Assembly (NCBI GenBank): GCA_902563505.1
Contig: CACEXK010000010.1
Coordinates: forward strand, 1 to 42,050
Direction of reading: 5' to 3'
Source: an uncultured Alphaproteobacteria bacterium
GTDB taxonomy: Bacteria > Pseudomonadota > Alphaproteobacteria > Methylaequorales > Methylaequoraceae
DNA: 42,050 bases
Made by a program: the position numbers and the translations under genes. This document shows positions 8,751 to 17,811 of this stretch, one piece after another. Under the pieces are notes generated by a model. The model saw only the letters and a list, made by a program, of their open reading frames with translations, was not told where the DNA came from and ran no database searches. How positions within the stretch are numbered: position 1 is the first letter of the stretch; every line of letters begins with the position of its first letter.

Positions 8751-9778
8751 ATTGTTTGAAGATCCCATCTAGGTTTAGGTTTTAAATTTAAGCAATCACC
8801 AGTTTCTCCATTTTGAAGTTTTTCTATTCCAGCCCAAGCAATCATTGTTGCGTTATCAACACATAAGCTTAATTCAGGGACAACAAATTCAATCATTAAT
8901 TTTTCACACAACATTTTTAGTCTAGATCTAATGAATTGATTTGATGCAACTCCTCCAGAGAATATCAAAGTTCCTGATCTGAATTTTTTTTTGAATAACT
9001 TAATTGCTCTTTCAGTTTTAATTAACAAACATTCTGTTACACAATCTTGGAAATCATATGCTAAATCATTTTTTAAACTTTGTTTGATTCCATTTTCAAT
9101 AATTCTTTTTACAGAAGTTTTTAAACCAGAAAAAGAAAAATCACAATTTTTCTCTTTAAGCAGGGGTCTGGGAAGTTTAAAAGTATTTTTCTTTTTACTT
9201 TTTAATGCTAGTTTTTCAATTATCGGACCACCAGGATAACCAAACCCCATAATTTTAGCTGTTTTATCAAATGCCTCGCCCAAAGCGTCATCAAGAGTTT
9301 CACCAATTAACTTGAATTTATTAAAGTTAAGCGCATACAATAGTTGAGTATGTCCTCCTGATACCAAAAGACACAAAAAAGGAAATTCAATTTTTTTCCC
9401 CATCCTTGATACTAAAATATGACCTTGAAGATGATTTATTGATAAGAAAGGTTTTTTTTCTGACAATGCCAAAGTTTTAGCATAACTGGATCCAACAAGG
9501 AGTCCCCCTAACAAACCTGGTCCCATTGTTGCAGCAAATCCGTCTATTTTTTTTAAAGATAAACTAGAATCCTTAAGTGTTTTTCTAACTAATTTATGCA
9601 AAATTTTACTATGTTCCCTTGATGCTAATTCTGGCACAACTCCTCCGAAGACTTTATGTTTTTTTATTTGAGAAAATGTATTTTCAGATAAGATTTTACC
9701 AAAATTATTTGTTCTTTTCTTTTCAACAATGGCGACTGATGTCTCGTCACAACTTGTTTCAATTCCTAATACAATCAT
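8744..9778 (-). CDS. tsaD: tRNA N6-threonylcarbamoyladenosine transferase TsaD
   Basis: A 344-residue ASKHA-fold protein that transfers threonylcarbamoyl to A37 of ANN-decoding tRNAs together with TsaB and TsaE. It begins MIVLGIETSCDETSVAIVEK. GGVVPELASREH is at 45-56, the metal-binding pair H116/H120 is in NHLQGH, CLLVSGGHTQL follows, then GEAFDKTAKIMG with GYPGGP, FSGLKTSVKR, FSGGVASNQ and CVDNATMIAWAG. All conserved ligands are present. It is the first gene of the leftward tsaD-gpsA-yciI group and diverges from hemC across 60 bases, an arrangement common in alphaproteobacteria. Confidence 0.96.
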   Translation of the reverse strand: MIVLGIETSCDETSVAIVEKKRTNNFGKILSENTFSQIKKHKVFGGVVPELASREHSKILHKLVRKTLKDSSLSLKKIDGFAATMGPGLLGGLLVGSSYAKTLALSEKKPFLSINHLQGHILVSRMGKKIEFPFLCLLVSGGHTQLLYALNFNKFKLIGETLDDALGEAFDKTAKIMGFGYPGGPIIEKLALKSKKKNTFKLPRPLLKEKNCDFSFSGLKTSVKRIIENGIKQSLKNDLAYDFQDCVTECLLIKTERAIKLFKKKFRSGTLIFSGGVASNQFIRSRLKMLCEKLMIEFVVPELSLCVDNATMIAWAGIEKLQNGETGDCLNLKPKPRWDLQTIC

Positions 9779-9838
9779 AATTTTTATTAATTAGAATATT
9801 TAAGATATATATTCTATGCTACTTAGATATAAAGATAA

Positions 9839-10750
9839 ATGATTTCTAATTTTAATAAAATAATTATTGGATCTAGAACAAGTCCTCTTGCAAGAAAACA
9901 AGTTGGTATTTTTTTAAAAAAACTTGTTGAAACATATGGAAGAGAAATTTCTTCTAAGGTAGAAAAGGTATTTTTTAAAACTTCAGGCGATAATTTTTTA
10001 GAGCAAAGTATCTCAAGATTTGGGTATAAAGGTTTGTTTACAAAAGAAATTGATCAGGCACAAATTAGGGGGGAAATTGATGTTGCGGTTCATTCTTTAA
10101 AAGATTTGCCAACTGTGTTGCCTGATGAATTGGAAATTGCAGCTATTTTAAAAAGGGATGAATCAAATGATGTTATTTTTTCTAAAAAAGGGCTTAAAAT
10201 TGATGAAATTAAATCTGGTTCAGTCATAGGCACTTCTTCAGTTAGAAGATTAGTTCAAATAAATAAATATAGGCCTGAACTGATTGTCAGGGAGATAAGG
10301 GGTAATATTGGAACAAGGATAAGCAAAGTTTTAAGTGGAGAATTTGATGCAATTATTCTTGCGCAGGCAGGTCTTAAAAGGTTAAACATTTCTCAAAAAT
10401 ATAAAAAAATTGATGAGGAAATAATTGTTCCTGCTGCTGGACAAGGAGCAATAGGCATCGTGGTGAATAAAAAAAAGAAAATTAGTAAATTAATAAAAAA
10501 AATTAACCATTCAAAAAGTTTTTTTGAAGTTGATTGTGAAAGATCATTTCTTAATGCTCTCGATGGTTCATGTAAAACTCCCATTGGTGCTAATGCCAAA
10601 ATAACGGAGAGTGACACTCTTTTTTTCAGATATATGGCATCTTCCTTTAATGGAAAAAAAATTATTAATGGTTCAACTTACTTTTCAATGAAAGAATACA
10701 AAAAAAAAAGTTTCGAACTTGGAAAAAAAATAAAAAAAAAAATACAATAG
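9839..10750 (+). CDS. hemC: Porphobilinogen deaminase (hydroxymethylbilane synthase)
   Basis: A 303-residue cytoplasmic enzyme that joins four porphobilinogens into hydroxymethylbilane. It has GSRTSPLARKQ at 11-21, FFKTSGD, DVAVHSLKDLPT (81-92, with the catalytic aspartate at 81), TSSVRRLVQ, REIRGNIGTR (151-160), LAQAGLKRL and PAAGQGAIGI. The dipyrromethane cofactor cysteine is C245 in LDGSCKTPIG. The length and domains are normal. First gene of a four-gene plus-strand operon; hemD begins 8 bases after its stop. Confidence 0.95.
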   Translation: MISNFNKIIIGSRTSPLARKQVGIFLKKLVETYGREISSKVEKVFFKTSGDNFLEQSISRFGYKGLFTKEIDQAQIRGEIDVAVHSLKDLPTVLPDELEIAAILKRDESNDVIFSKKGLKIDEIKSGSVIGTSSVRRLVQINKYRPELIVREIRGNIGTRISKVLSGEFDAIILAQAGLKRLNISQKYKKIDEEIIVPAAGQGAIGIVVNKKKKISKLIKKINHSKSFFEVDCERSFLNALDGSCKTPIGANAKITESDTLFFRYMASSFNGKKIINGSTYFSMKEYKKKSFELGKKIKKKIQ

Positions 10751-10758
10751 AGAGTAAT

Positions 10759-11487
10759 ATGAAAATTCTTTTAACTAGGCCATTAGAAGATTCAATTCTA
10801 ACATCAAAAATATTAAAACAATTTTCGATTGAATCAGATATTTCGCCACTTATTAAAATAAAAAAACAACAGGTTGATTATAATTTTTCACCTCCTGATA
10901 TTTTGATTTTTACAAGTAAAAATGGAGTAAGATCTTTTGATTTTGGCCATAAGATTGTTAAGGACAACATTTTGGTTATTTCCGTTGGTACTGAAACCAA
11001 AAAACTTATTAAACAAAGAACGAACCTAAATGTTATCAATGTAAACGGTGACTTATCAGCATTAAAAATAAAAGTTGCTAAATTGTTGAAGAAAAAAATG
11101 TCTATAGTTCACCCAACTTCAAGTAATGAAAATACTAAACTTAAGGATTTTTTTTTGAAATTTAATTGTAAATATAAGGCATTGAAATGTTATAATTCAG
11201 TAATGGTTAATGAGAATAAGGATGTTTTCAAAAAATTTTTAATATCCTACGAAAAAGGAATAATTTCGATTTATTCTAGTTTAACTGCAAAAGCTTTTGT
11301 GAAAGAAGTAATGAAATACAAGCTTCAAAATTTTTGTAAAAAAAAAAAGGTTGTTGTAATAAGTGAAAAAGTAAAAAAAGAATTGAATATGTTGCCATTA
11401 AGCAGAGTTTTCATTGCAGAAAAACCTAATGAAAGAAATATGGTTGAATTAATAAAAAAAATTTCTGGAGGACATAAAATTGCCTGA
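10759..11487 (+). CDS. hemD: Uroporphyrinogen-III synthase
   Basis: A 242-residue protein. HemD is poorly conserved in sequence, so the call rests on partial motifs plus context. It starts LLTRPLEDS, then has DILIFTSKNGVRSF in the first domain and a second-domain pattern ISIYSSLTAKAFVKE equal to the usual 'F.S.ts..'. It follows hemC by 8 bases and precedes the mitofilin-like gene, the standard alphaproteobacterial order. The enzyme closes hydroxymethylbilane with D-ring inversion. Its TGA stop overlaps the TTG start of the next gene by 8 bases. Confidence 0.85.
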   Translation: MKILLTRPLEDSILTSKILKQFSIESDISPLIKIKKQQVDYNFSPPDILIFTSKNGVRSFDFGHKIVKDNILVISVGTETKKLIKQRTNLNVINVNGDLSALKIKVAKLLKKKMSIVHPTSSNENTKLKDFFLKFNCKYKALKCYNSVMVNENKDVFKKFLISYEKGIISIYSSLTAKAFVKEVMKYKLQNFCKKKKVVVISEKVKKELNMLPLSRVFIAEKPNERNMVELIKKISGGHKIA

Positions 11488-12499
11488 GAAGAAAAATGAA
11501 GACCCTAAAAATGGAGAATTTATTGATCTAGAGAGTTCAAATTATAAGAAAAAAAATAATTTTGTTAGAAAATTTACTTTTTTCATAATTTTTGGATTAT
11601 TTTTCATTTCAATAGGATTTTTCTCAGACTATTTTTTGAAAAAACAACAAAAAGAAAATGATGTGCTTCAGTATGAAAAAAAAATTAATTTAACTAATAA
11701 GAAAAATTCAAGTGAGGAACAAGAATTTGTCTCAGTTCAGGAGGAAAAAATAAATAATTTTTTAGAGAGCTCCAATCTCATTATAAAAGATACACAAAAG
11801 CAAATAGAAAAATTAAAATTAAGATTATCTGAAATTGAACAAACAGTTTTGAAGTTAGGTAAATTTTCTTCTACGGATATGTATGCTCAAGATATAAGAA
11901 AATATTCACTCCTACTTAATTTTATGATTTTAAAAAATAAATATCAAAATAGAGAAAAATTTGGAGAGGAATTGAATAGAATTTCATTTATGCTTGTAAA
12001 TGAAAATGAAATAAATGGATTGATCTCATATTTCCGGGAATTAGATATAAAAAATTTAAAAACTAAAAACGATTTGTTGTTTTTTCTCAACAAGGATTTA
12101 GAAATTTATGAAGAGGACTTAAAAAGTTTTTTTTATAGATTAGAAAAAGAGGCAGTTTTTAAGAATAAGGATATTTTTGAATCCAAAGAAAGTTTCATGG
12201 ATTACCTTAAAGAAATAATAAATTCCACATTTAAAGTGACAAGATTTAAAGACGATACTTCAAATAATGAAGAAAACCTATTGAAAGAGTCTTATAAAAA
12301 AACCTTGTCAATGTCGAAAGAATATTTGCTCATTGGCAATTTTGAAAAATCAATTGAAATACTCAGAAAATCTAATTTAAAGCTAGATAGAGAATTTTTA
12401 GATTTATTGGATGATTCGGAATTGATTTTAGTTTCAAATGAAAAATTACAAACACTTGAGACAAAAATTTATAGAGCTATAGGTAGCGACTTTGATTAA
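11480..12499 (+). CDS. Mitofilin/Mic60-like inner-membrane protein of the hem operon
   Basis: A 339-residue protein with a charged cytoplasmic head, one transmembrane helix at about residues 30-52 (FTFFIIFGLFFISIGFFS) and a long helical periplasmic part. Residues 90-130 look coiled-coil (KDTQKQIEKLKLRLSEIEQT). In alphaproteobacteria this position between hemD and hemY holds the bacterial relative of mitochondrial Mic60/mitofilin, which shapes intracytoplasmic membranes. The sequence here is short and low in conserved motifs, so position is much of the evidence. The start is a TTG at 11480 preceded by GGAGG at 11467-11471, 8 bases upstream. This decides the start and couples it to hemD. Confidence 0.75.
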   Translation: MPEKKNEDPKNGEFIDLESSNYKKKNNFVRKFTFFIIFGLFFISIGFFSDYFLKKQQKENDVLQYEKKINLTNKKNSSEEQEFVSVQEEKINNFLESSNLIIKDTQKQIEKLKLRLSEIEQTVLKLGKFSSTDMYAQDIRKYSLLLNFMILKNKYQNREKFGEELNRISFMLVNENEINGLISYFRELDIKNLKTKNDLLFFLNKDLEIYEEDLKSFFYRLEKEAVFKNKDIFESKESFMDYLKEIINSTFKVTRFKDDTSNNEENLLKESYKKTLSMSKEYLLIGNFEKSIEILRKSNLKLDREFLDLLDDSELILVSNEKLQTLETKIYRAIGSDFD

Positions 12500-13796
12500 A
12501 ATAATCAAATATTTTTCTATAATTTTTATTATTTCATTCTCGATAGTTTGGTTGGCAGAAAACCCAGGAAATGTTGAAATATCATGGAAAGAATATTTAG
12601 TTCAGACGAATTTGCTAGGTGTAGTAATTGTTCTATTTATTTTAATATTTACATTATTCATAACTTATATTTTTTTTCAAAAGATTAGAGAAATACCCGA
12701 AAACTTTAGAGTATCTAGACAAGAAAAATTTTTAAGATTAGGTAATGAAACTTTAGATGAAATGGCATTAAATTTATTTCTGGGAGACTCAGAAAGTCTT
12801 GAGAGAAATGCTAGAAAAATCAAGAAATACTTCAAAAATGAGCTTTTTACAACTTTCATGCTTTTTAACACTTCCCTGATTAAAAATGATCTTGATCTTG
12901 CGAAAAGATACCTCCGAATGCTAAAACTCATACCTAAGGCAGAATATATATCTAAGCGAGCTACAGTATTAATTTTTTTGAAAGAAAAAAAAGTAGAGGA
13001 AGCAAAGGAATTATTGAAAGAATATATTCTTGATTATCCAAATGATCAATGGTTTTCTGAAAGATTGGCGATAATATATTCCAAAATGAATGAGTGGGCT
13101 CAAGCCTGTGAGTCAATGCAGCATATAAAAATAGATAAAAATCAAAGACTTAAAAATATGCTAGCTAATTTAAAGATTTTGTCAGGAAAAAATGCTTTGG
13201 AGGCATTAAGGATTTCAAATCAATCATATTTTGTAATTATTGAATCAATAAAAAAATATATCGAAGATGGCAGCATAAAAAAGGGTTCGGTTTTGATTGA
13301 AAAAAATTGGATTTACCTCAATTGTCTTCAAGTGATTAAAGTTTTTATGACATTCAACATTAAAGGAGAAAGTGATTCACTGCAGAGATTTAAACTTGTC
13401 GCAAAATCTATAAAAAAAAGAGGCGTATTATCTGATGAAACAAAACTAGCATTAGCATTCGCAGCTTATGAAGCAAGAATGTGGGGAGAAAGTCAGGGTT
13501 ACCTTGATCAAATTAGATTTGAAGAATGGGATAAAAGGGTTTTAGATCTTTATCAAGATATATCAAAAAAAAGTCAAAAAATAAATGTTCCATCAAATAC
13601 TCATACTTTAAAAGATGAACCTAAATGGTTTTGTAAAATATGTAAAACAAAGTATGAGGATTGGCAATTTGTATGTAAAGGTTGTGATGGAGTTGGTGAA
13701 ATTATTTGGCCAAAAAGCTCAGAGAATAGAAAAATTTCTGGTAACTTGAAAAATGTTTTACAAAATTCTTTTAGACATTTTCCACAAATGAAGTGA
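12492..13796 (+). CDS. HemY-like TPR membrane protein with C-terminal zinc-ribbon
   Basis: A 434-residue protein. Two N-terminal membrane helices (about 5-22 and 38-60) bracket the signature AENPGNVEISWKEYLVQT, typical of the HemY_N domain. A helical TPR-like region with repeated A..L motifs follows (residues 85-370). Near the end C381/C384 and C395/C398, in FCKICKTKYEDWQFVCKGC, form a likely zinc ribbon, a normal tail of alphaproteobacterial HemY. The protein is linked to heme synthesis by operon position; its molecular role is not settled. The start is TTG at 12492, overlapping the previous stop by 8 bases. The 3' end overlaps the convergent DNA glycosylase gene by 39 bases. Confidence 0.85.
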   Translation: MIKIIKYFSIIFIISFSIVWLAENPGNVEISWKEYLVQTNLLGVVIVLFILIFTLFITYIFFQKIREIPENFRVSRQEKFLRLGNETLDEMALNLFLGDSESLERNARKIKKYFKNELFTTFMLFNTSLIKNDLDLAKRYLRMLKLIPKAEYISKRATVLIFLKEKKVEEAKELLKEYILDYPNDQWFSERLAIIYSKMNEWAQACESMQHIKIDKNQRLKNMLANLKILSGKNALEALRISNQSYFVIIESIKKYIEDGSIKKGSVLIEKNWIYLNCLQVIKVFMTFNIKGESDSLQRFKLVAKSIKKRGVLSDETKLALAFAAYEARMWGESQGYLDQIRFEEWDKRVLDLYQDISKKSQKINVPSNTHTLKDEPKWFCKICKTKYEDWQFVCKGCDGVGEIIWPKSSENRKISGNLKNVLQNSFRHFPQMK

Positions 13797-14372
13797 GAAA
13801 ACAGAAAGATACGGAGAAAATTCTTTTTTTAGATCTATTTTTGAATTATTAAATTTAAATAGTTCTTGTTTAGTTTTATTAATTATCAAGTCGTTTTCTG
13901 GAAAAATATTTAATCTTCTTAAAAAAAAGATGAGAACCATATCACAAGTCCATGGACCAATTCCTTTAAATTTGCAAAGTTCATATTTTAAATCTTTTTC
14001 ATTTAATTTAATTATTTCAGTAATTTTAAGATTTTTTTTTTTTATTGCGTTGTAAAAGGAGATAATATAGTTAATTTTTCTTTTTGAAATCTTTAATTTT
14101 GAAATATTGTTAATTGGATTTTTTATTATTTTAATTTTTTGAAAATTAGGATTTTTGCAACCTAACATTTGACAATAGTCGCGCCAAATTTTTTCTGCCA
14201 CATTATCAGAAATTTGTTGAGAAATAATCATCTTTGTTATGAACGCAAAAAAATCTAATTTTGTCTTTTTTATTTTTATAACGCCATTAATATTTATTTG
14301 TTCGTGTAAATACTTATATGGCCTGCTTTTTAATAAAATTTCTGAATGAATGCTGTCATAGTCGATTTTCAC
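13758..14372 (-). CDS. AlkA-like DNA-3-methyladenine glycosylase (HhH-GPD)
   Basis: A 204-residue base-excision repair glycosylase of the HhH-GPD superfamily. IISQQIS at 49-55 is the standard helix before the hairpin. The helix-hairpin-helix reads KFKGIGPWTCDM (134-145), and the catalytic aspartate is D161 in IFPENDLIIN. This matches short AlkA-type enzymes that remove alkylated purines, rather than MutY or Nth, because the four Fe-S cysteines are absent. The length fits the short bacterial form. The stop codon lies inside the end of the convergent HemY gene. The start codon touches the stop of the LAB_N gene at base 14372. Confidence 0.88.
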   Translation of the reverse strand: MKIDYDSIHSEILLKSRPYKYLHEQININGVIKIKKTKLDFFAFITKMIISQQISDNVAEKIWRDYCQMLGCKNPNFQKIKIIKNPINNISKLKISKRKINYIISFYNAIKKKNLKITEIIKLNEKDLKYELCKFKGIGPWTCDMVLIFFLRRLNIFPENDLIINKTKQELFKFNNSKIDLKKEFSPYLSVFSLHLWKMSKRIL

Positions 14373-14674
14373 TATCTAACTTTCATGATCTTTGAGGGAT
14401 CATTTTTATTTTTCCTTCCCTCCTTTTTAATTAAATAAATATTTCTTGAATATATTAAAAAACCACAAGATTGACCTACAATGAAAACTGGGTCTACTTT
14501 ATGAATAGCATAGCTTAGTAAAACCATGCTTCCTGCAAGACTTATCCACCAAAAAACATTTGGGATAATACTTTTTGAAGCTCTTTCACTAACAACCCAT
14601 TGTATTAAAAATCTTGAAGCAAAAATTGTTTGGCCAACGAAACCAATTATCAACCATATTTGTTCTTGTGACAT
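14372..14674 (-). CDS. Lipid-A-disaccharide synthase N-terminal-domain-like membrane protein (LAB_N)
   Basis: A 100-residue protein with three hydrophobic segments, carrying the LAB_N signature: GFVGQTIFASRFLIQWVVSE, then IPNVFWWISLAGS and VGQSCGFLIYSRNIYLI. Despite the historical name it is not LpxB. Stand-alone LAB_N proteins usually sit with a GT2 polyprenyl-phosphate glycosyltransferase and a GT39 enzyme, and are thought to help membrane handling of lipid-linked sugars. Here the GT2 gene is directly upstream and abuts it at base 14674, which supports that role. The precise function is inferred, not known. Confidence 0.85.
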   Translation of the reverse strand: MSQEQIWLIIGFVGQTIFASRFLIQWVVSERASKSIIPNVFWWISLAGSMVLLSYAIHKVDPVFIVGQSCGFLIYSRNIYLIKKEGRKNKNDPSKIMKVR

Positions 14675-15372
14675 TAAAACCTCCTTTTGTTAATTAATAT
14701 CCATACTTTAATTAAATCAATTATTCCAACCCAGAATCTATTATTAAAATTAAATTTTGATTTTCCACCGAACCTTTTTCTATCATCAACCATTACATTT
14801 TGGATTTTTCCACCATGCATTTTGAAGAGGGCTGGAAGGAATCTATGCATATTTTTGAAATAATTAATTTGTAAATAATCTTGCCTTCTGAACATTTTAA
14901 ATGCACAAGCGGTATCATTACAATCATCATTCAATAAGAATTTTCTTAACTTATTTGCAATTAAGGAGCTAATTTTTTTTAAAAGGGTGTCCTTTCTGGA
15001 AATTCTATTACCGCAAATCAGTAAAAATTTTGAATTATTTCGGCTTACTTCTTTCCATTGATTGTATAATTTTTTGATTTCATAAGGAGGGTTTTGACCA
15101 TCACCATCCATTACGCAAATCAAATCATTTTTTGATTTTTTTACCCCAGTTTCCATAGCCCTACACTTACCTAAGTTTTTATAGTGATTTTGTATATTAA
15201 TATTTTTTTTTTTCAAAATTTTTTTATTTTTGTCAAAATCATCATTACTCCCATCATTTATAATTAATATTTCAGGTTTTTTTCCTTTATATTCATTAAG
15301 TATTTCCTCAATAAGAACAAAAATACATTCTGATTCATTAAAAATTGGAATTATAATTGTAAAATTATTCAT
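14674..15372 (-). CDS. GT2-family polyprenyl-phosphate sugar transferase (DPM1/ArnC-like)
   Basis: A 232-residue inverting GT-A enzyme. It starts IIIPIFNESE, has NDGSND near 39-44, the nucleotide/metal motif DGDGQNPP beginning at D89, and the DPM1-like acceptor region RKRFGGKSKFNF. A hydrophobic stretch ends the protein (FWVGIIDLIKVWILI). It probably loads a sugar from a nucleotide donor onto undecaprenyl phosphate at the inner face of the membrane. It forms a leftward pair with the LAB_N gene and diverges from the GT39 gene across 49 bases; together they look like one glycolipid pathway. The sugar cannot be told. Confidence 0.87.
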   Translation of the reverse strand: MNNFTIIIPIFNESECIFVLIEEILNEYKGKKPEILIINDGSNDDFDKNKKILKKKNINIQNHYKNLGKCRAMETGVKKSKNDLICVMDGDGQNPPYEIKKLYNQWKEVSRNNSKFLLICGNRISRKDTLLKKISSLIANKLRKFLLNDDCNDTACAFKMFRRQDYLQINYFKNMHRFLPALFKMHGGKIQNVMVDDRKRFGGKSKFNFNNRFWVGIIDLIKVWILINKRRF

Positions 15373-15421
15373 TTTAGAGTGATATGATACCTTAAATCTA
15401 AACTAGTATGTTCGAAAAACA

Positions 15422-17029
15422 ATGACTTTTTTCAAAGACAAAATAATTTACCTTATTCTTTTTTTCATGATTACTTTTTTTATTCAGGGAATTTTTAAAC
15501 TTCCTGTAATTGATAGAGATGAAGCTAGATTTGCATCTGCATCTAAAACAATGCTTAAGACGCAAGATTATATTGATATTAAAATGGATGAGGAACCCAG
15601 ATATAAAAAGCCTGTTGGGATATACTGGGCACAGGTTTTTTCAAACTATATTTTTGGTAGCAAACCATATGATGAGATTTGGGTTTACAGGTTACCTTCG
15701 CTTTTTGGAGTGGTCCTGAGTTTTTTTTTAATTAATAATTTTATTACTTCTATATATAACCAAAGAATTTCATTATTAACTTTGTTCTTTTTAACACTCT
15801 CATTGTTAACTATATCCGAAGTTCATCAAGCTAAAACTGACGGATTACTTTTTTTAACTATAGTAACTTGCAATTTATTAATTCTTTCTGCTTTCAAAAA
15901 AAAAAAAATAAGTATAAGAAATAAAATAATTTTTTGGGTAACAATGGCCGTTGGGGTTTTAATTAAAGGACCAATAATTTTTATTTTTGTCATTTTACCG
16001 TTATTGATTTTTTCTATTATTCAAAAAAAAAATTATTTTAGTTTTTTTTTTAATTTTTATGGATTCATAGTTTTTTTATTGATTTCAATACCTTGGTTTG
16101 TATTGATAACTATAAAAACGAATGGATTATTTTGGCATGAATCAATAGTTAATGATTTTTTTAATAAGGTCAGATCTGGTCAAGAATCTCATGGATTTTA
16201 TCCTGGTTATTATACAGTCTTGATTTTTTTATTTTTTTGGCCTGGATCGATTTTTTTACCTAAACTTCTTTTAAATCTTAAAAAAAAATGGAAATTAATA
16301 ATAAAGAATGATTCAGGAGTCTTATTTTTAATTCTTTGGTTTTTTGTACCATTTGTTGTGTACGAATTTGTTCCAACAAAACTTCCTCACTATATTTATC
16401 CAAGTTATGCTGCCTTAAGTATTTTAATATCTAAGTTATTAGATGATACCAAACTATCAAAAGACAATTTAAAATACTCATTTCTCCCTCTAATCTTTTT
16501 TCCATTAATAATTGTTTCAGTATTATTCTATGCAGTTTATGAATATTCATTTATAGATATTTCTTTTTCATTTATTTTAATTGGTTTTATAATCATTATT
16601 TTGTTGATGTTATTCTTCTATAAGAAAAAAAATGTAAAAAAATTGTTGTTTACAAGTTTTAGCTTTCAGTTAACTTTATATATTGTATTGGTTCATTTTT
16701 TAATTCCAAGAATCGATAAATTATGGATTTCAGAGAGAATCAACAAAGCTATAGATATAAGAAAATCAAATTATGATGAAATTTTTCATTATGGTTTTAA
16801 TGAGCCTAGTTTGAAGTTTCTTATTTCTCACAAATCACAGAAAATAGAGCCTTCAAAAGTATTATCTGAAGATTTAAAAATTAAAAAAATATTATTTATA
16901 ATTTCTAATGAATATAGCAAAATGATGGAAGTTGATGAGAGATATTCTGAGTTTAAATTAATTGATCAATTTGTCGGATTTAATTATTCTCAAGGAAAAG
17001 GTGTTTTGGTAAAAATCTTTGAAAACTAA
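15422..17029 (+). CDS. GT39/ArnT-like membrane glycosyltransferase
   Basis: A 535-residue polytopic membrane protein. The first periplasmic loop carries the ArnT/PMT signature: D31/D33/E34 in DRDEARFASASKTML, then PRYKKPVGIYWAQ. VHQAKTDGLL and about ten further membrane helices follow, with a short soluble C-terminus. Such GT-C enzymes use a polyprenyl-phosphate sugar to glycosylate lipid A or another envelope acceptor on the periplasmic side. The GT2 and LAB_N genes divergently upstream could make the donor. The stop overlaps the start of the PAP2 gene (shared base 17029). The acceptor is unknown. Confidence 0.87.
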   Translation: MTFFKDKIIYLILFFMITFFIQGIFKLPVIDRDEARFASASKTMLKTQDYIDIKMDEEPRYKKPVGIYWAQVFSNYIFGSKPYDEIWVYRLPSLFGVVLSFFLINNFITSIYNQRISLLTLFFLTLSLLTISEVHQAKTDGLLFLTIVTCNLLILSAFKKKKISIRNKIIFWVTMAVGVLIKGPIIFIFVILPLLIFSIIQKKNYFSFFFNFYGFIVFLLISIPWFVLITIKTNGLFWHESIVNDFFNKVRSGQESHGFYPGYYTVLIFLFFWPGSIFLPKLLLNLKKKWKLIIKNDSGVLFLILWFFVPFVVYEFVPTKLPHYIYPSYAALSILISKLLDDTKLSKDNLKYSFLPLIFFPLIIVSVLFYAVYEYSFIDISFSFILIGFIIIILLMLFFYKKKNVKKLLFTSFSFQLTLYIVLVHFLIPRIDKLWISERINKAIDIRKSNYDEIFHYGFNEPSLKFLISHKSQKIEPSKVLSEDLKIKKILFIISNEYSKMMEVDERYSEFKLIDQFVGFNYSQGKGVLVKIFEN

Positions 17030-17811
17030 TGGAAAAATCAAAGTTAAAGAAAATAGAAAATTTTGCATCATTAAAGATGTTTATAATTGTAATTATTTTA
17101 ACTTTTTTAACATTTAATTTTCTGGATACCTTTATTTTTGAGTTTACAAGATCATTTCCTGGCCTAATTTTTTCTTTTTTTAAAAATATTATAGACCCAA
17201 TGTCTGATATTTTAGATCCAATGAATATTATAATTCTGTGTATATTGGTTATCATTTTTAATGCTAGATTAAATTTTCTTTTGAAAAATGATAATAAAAA
17301 AAAATCATTGATCAGAAAAACAGGACTTAATCAAAAGGATATCGTTGATTCATTCGATTATTACGCAACAATCTGCAAACATTTTGTTTGGTCACTGGCT
17401 CTAGCAGGTATTTTTTGTAATATATTTAAATATATAATAGGTGTATCTCGGCCCAAGTACTTTTTTTTAGAGGGATACGACAGGCTTAATTTTTTTAATT
17501 TAGAGCATAAAGTAAGCTCTTTTCCCTCAGGTCATACTCAGGCTGCTTTTACATTGGCTATTCTTTTACTAATTTACATTAACAAATATAATCTTTTAAT
17601 TTTAGTTTGTGCTTTCCTAATGGGAATTTCGAGAATCTTTATGTCTATGCATTTTCCAAGTGATATAATATTTGGGGCCTATTTAGGGGCTATCATTCCA
17701 ATAATTTTGTATAATAACTTTTTTAGGGAAAAATTAAGAAAATATGATGTTAATAAAATTGCAAGCTTTTATCAATTTTTAAGGTTATTCTATTGGAGAC
17801 TATTTATATGA
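17029..17811 (+). CDS. PAP2-superfamily membrane phosphatase (LpxE/PgpB-like)
   Basis: A 260-residue integral-membrane phosphatase with all three PAP2 motifs: K134-X6-R141-P142 (KYIIGVSRP), PSGH at 166-169 (SFPSGHTQAAF), and S201-R202-X5-H208 with D212 (SRIFMSMHFPSD). Five or six hydrophobic helices are present. Members remove phosphate from lipid A, phosphatidylglycerol-phosphate or undecaprenyl pyrophosphate. Placement between a GT39 enzyme and an exported protein suggests lipid A or carrier-lipid dephosphorylation, but PgpB or UppP-like roles cannot be excluded. It overlaps its upstream neighbour by one base and its downstream neighbour by four (ATGA). Confidence 0.88.
   Translation: MEKSKLKKIENFASLKMFIIVIILTFLTFNFLDTFIFEFTRSFPGLIFSFFKNIIDPMSDILDPMNIIILCILVIIFNARLNFLLKNDNKKKSLIRKTGLNQKDIVDSFDYYATICKHFVWSLALAGIFCNIFKYIIGVSRPKYFFLEGYDRLNFFNLEHKVSSFPSGHTQAAFTLAILLLIYINKYNLLILVCAFLMGISRIFMSMHFPSDIIFGAYLGAIIPIILYNNFFREKLRKYDVNKIASFYQFLRLFYWRLFI

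Noticed and set aside
10681-10749. Long A-runs near the end of hemC as possible frameshift sites
   Set aside because: Homopolymer A and T runs occur all over this window and the hemC frame ends normally without an alternative continuation.
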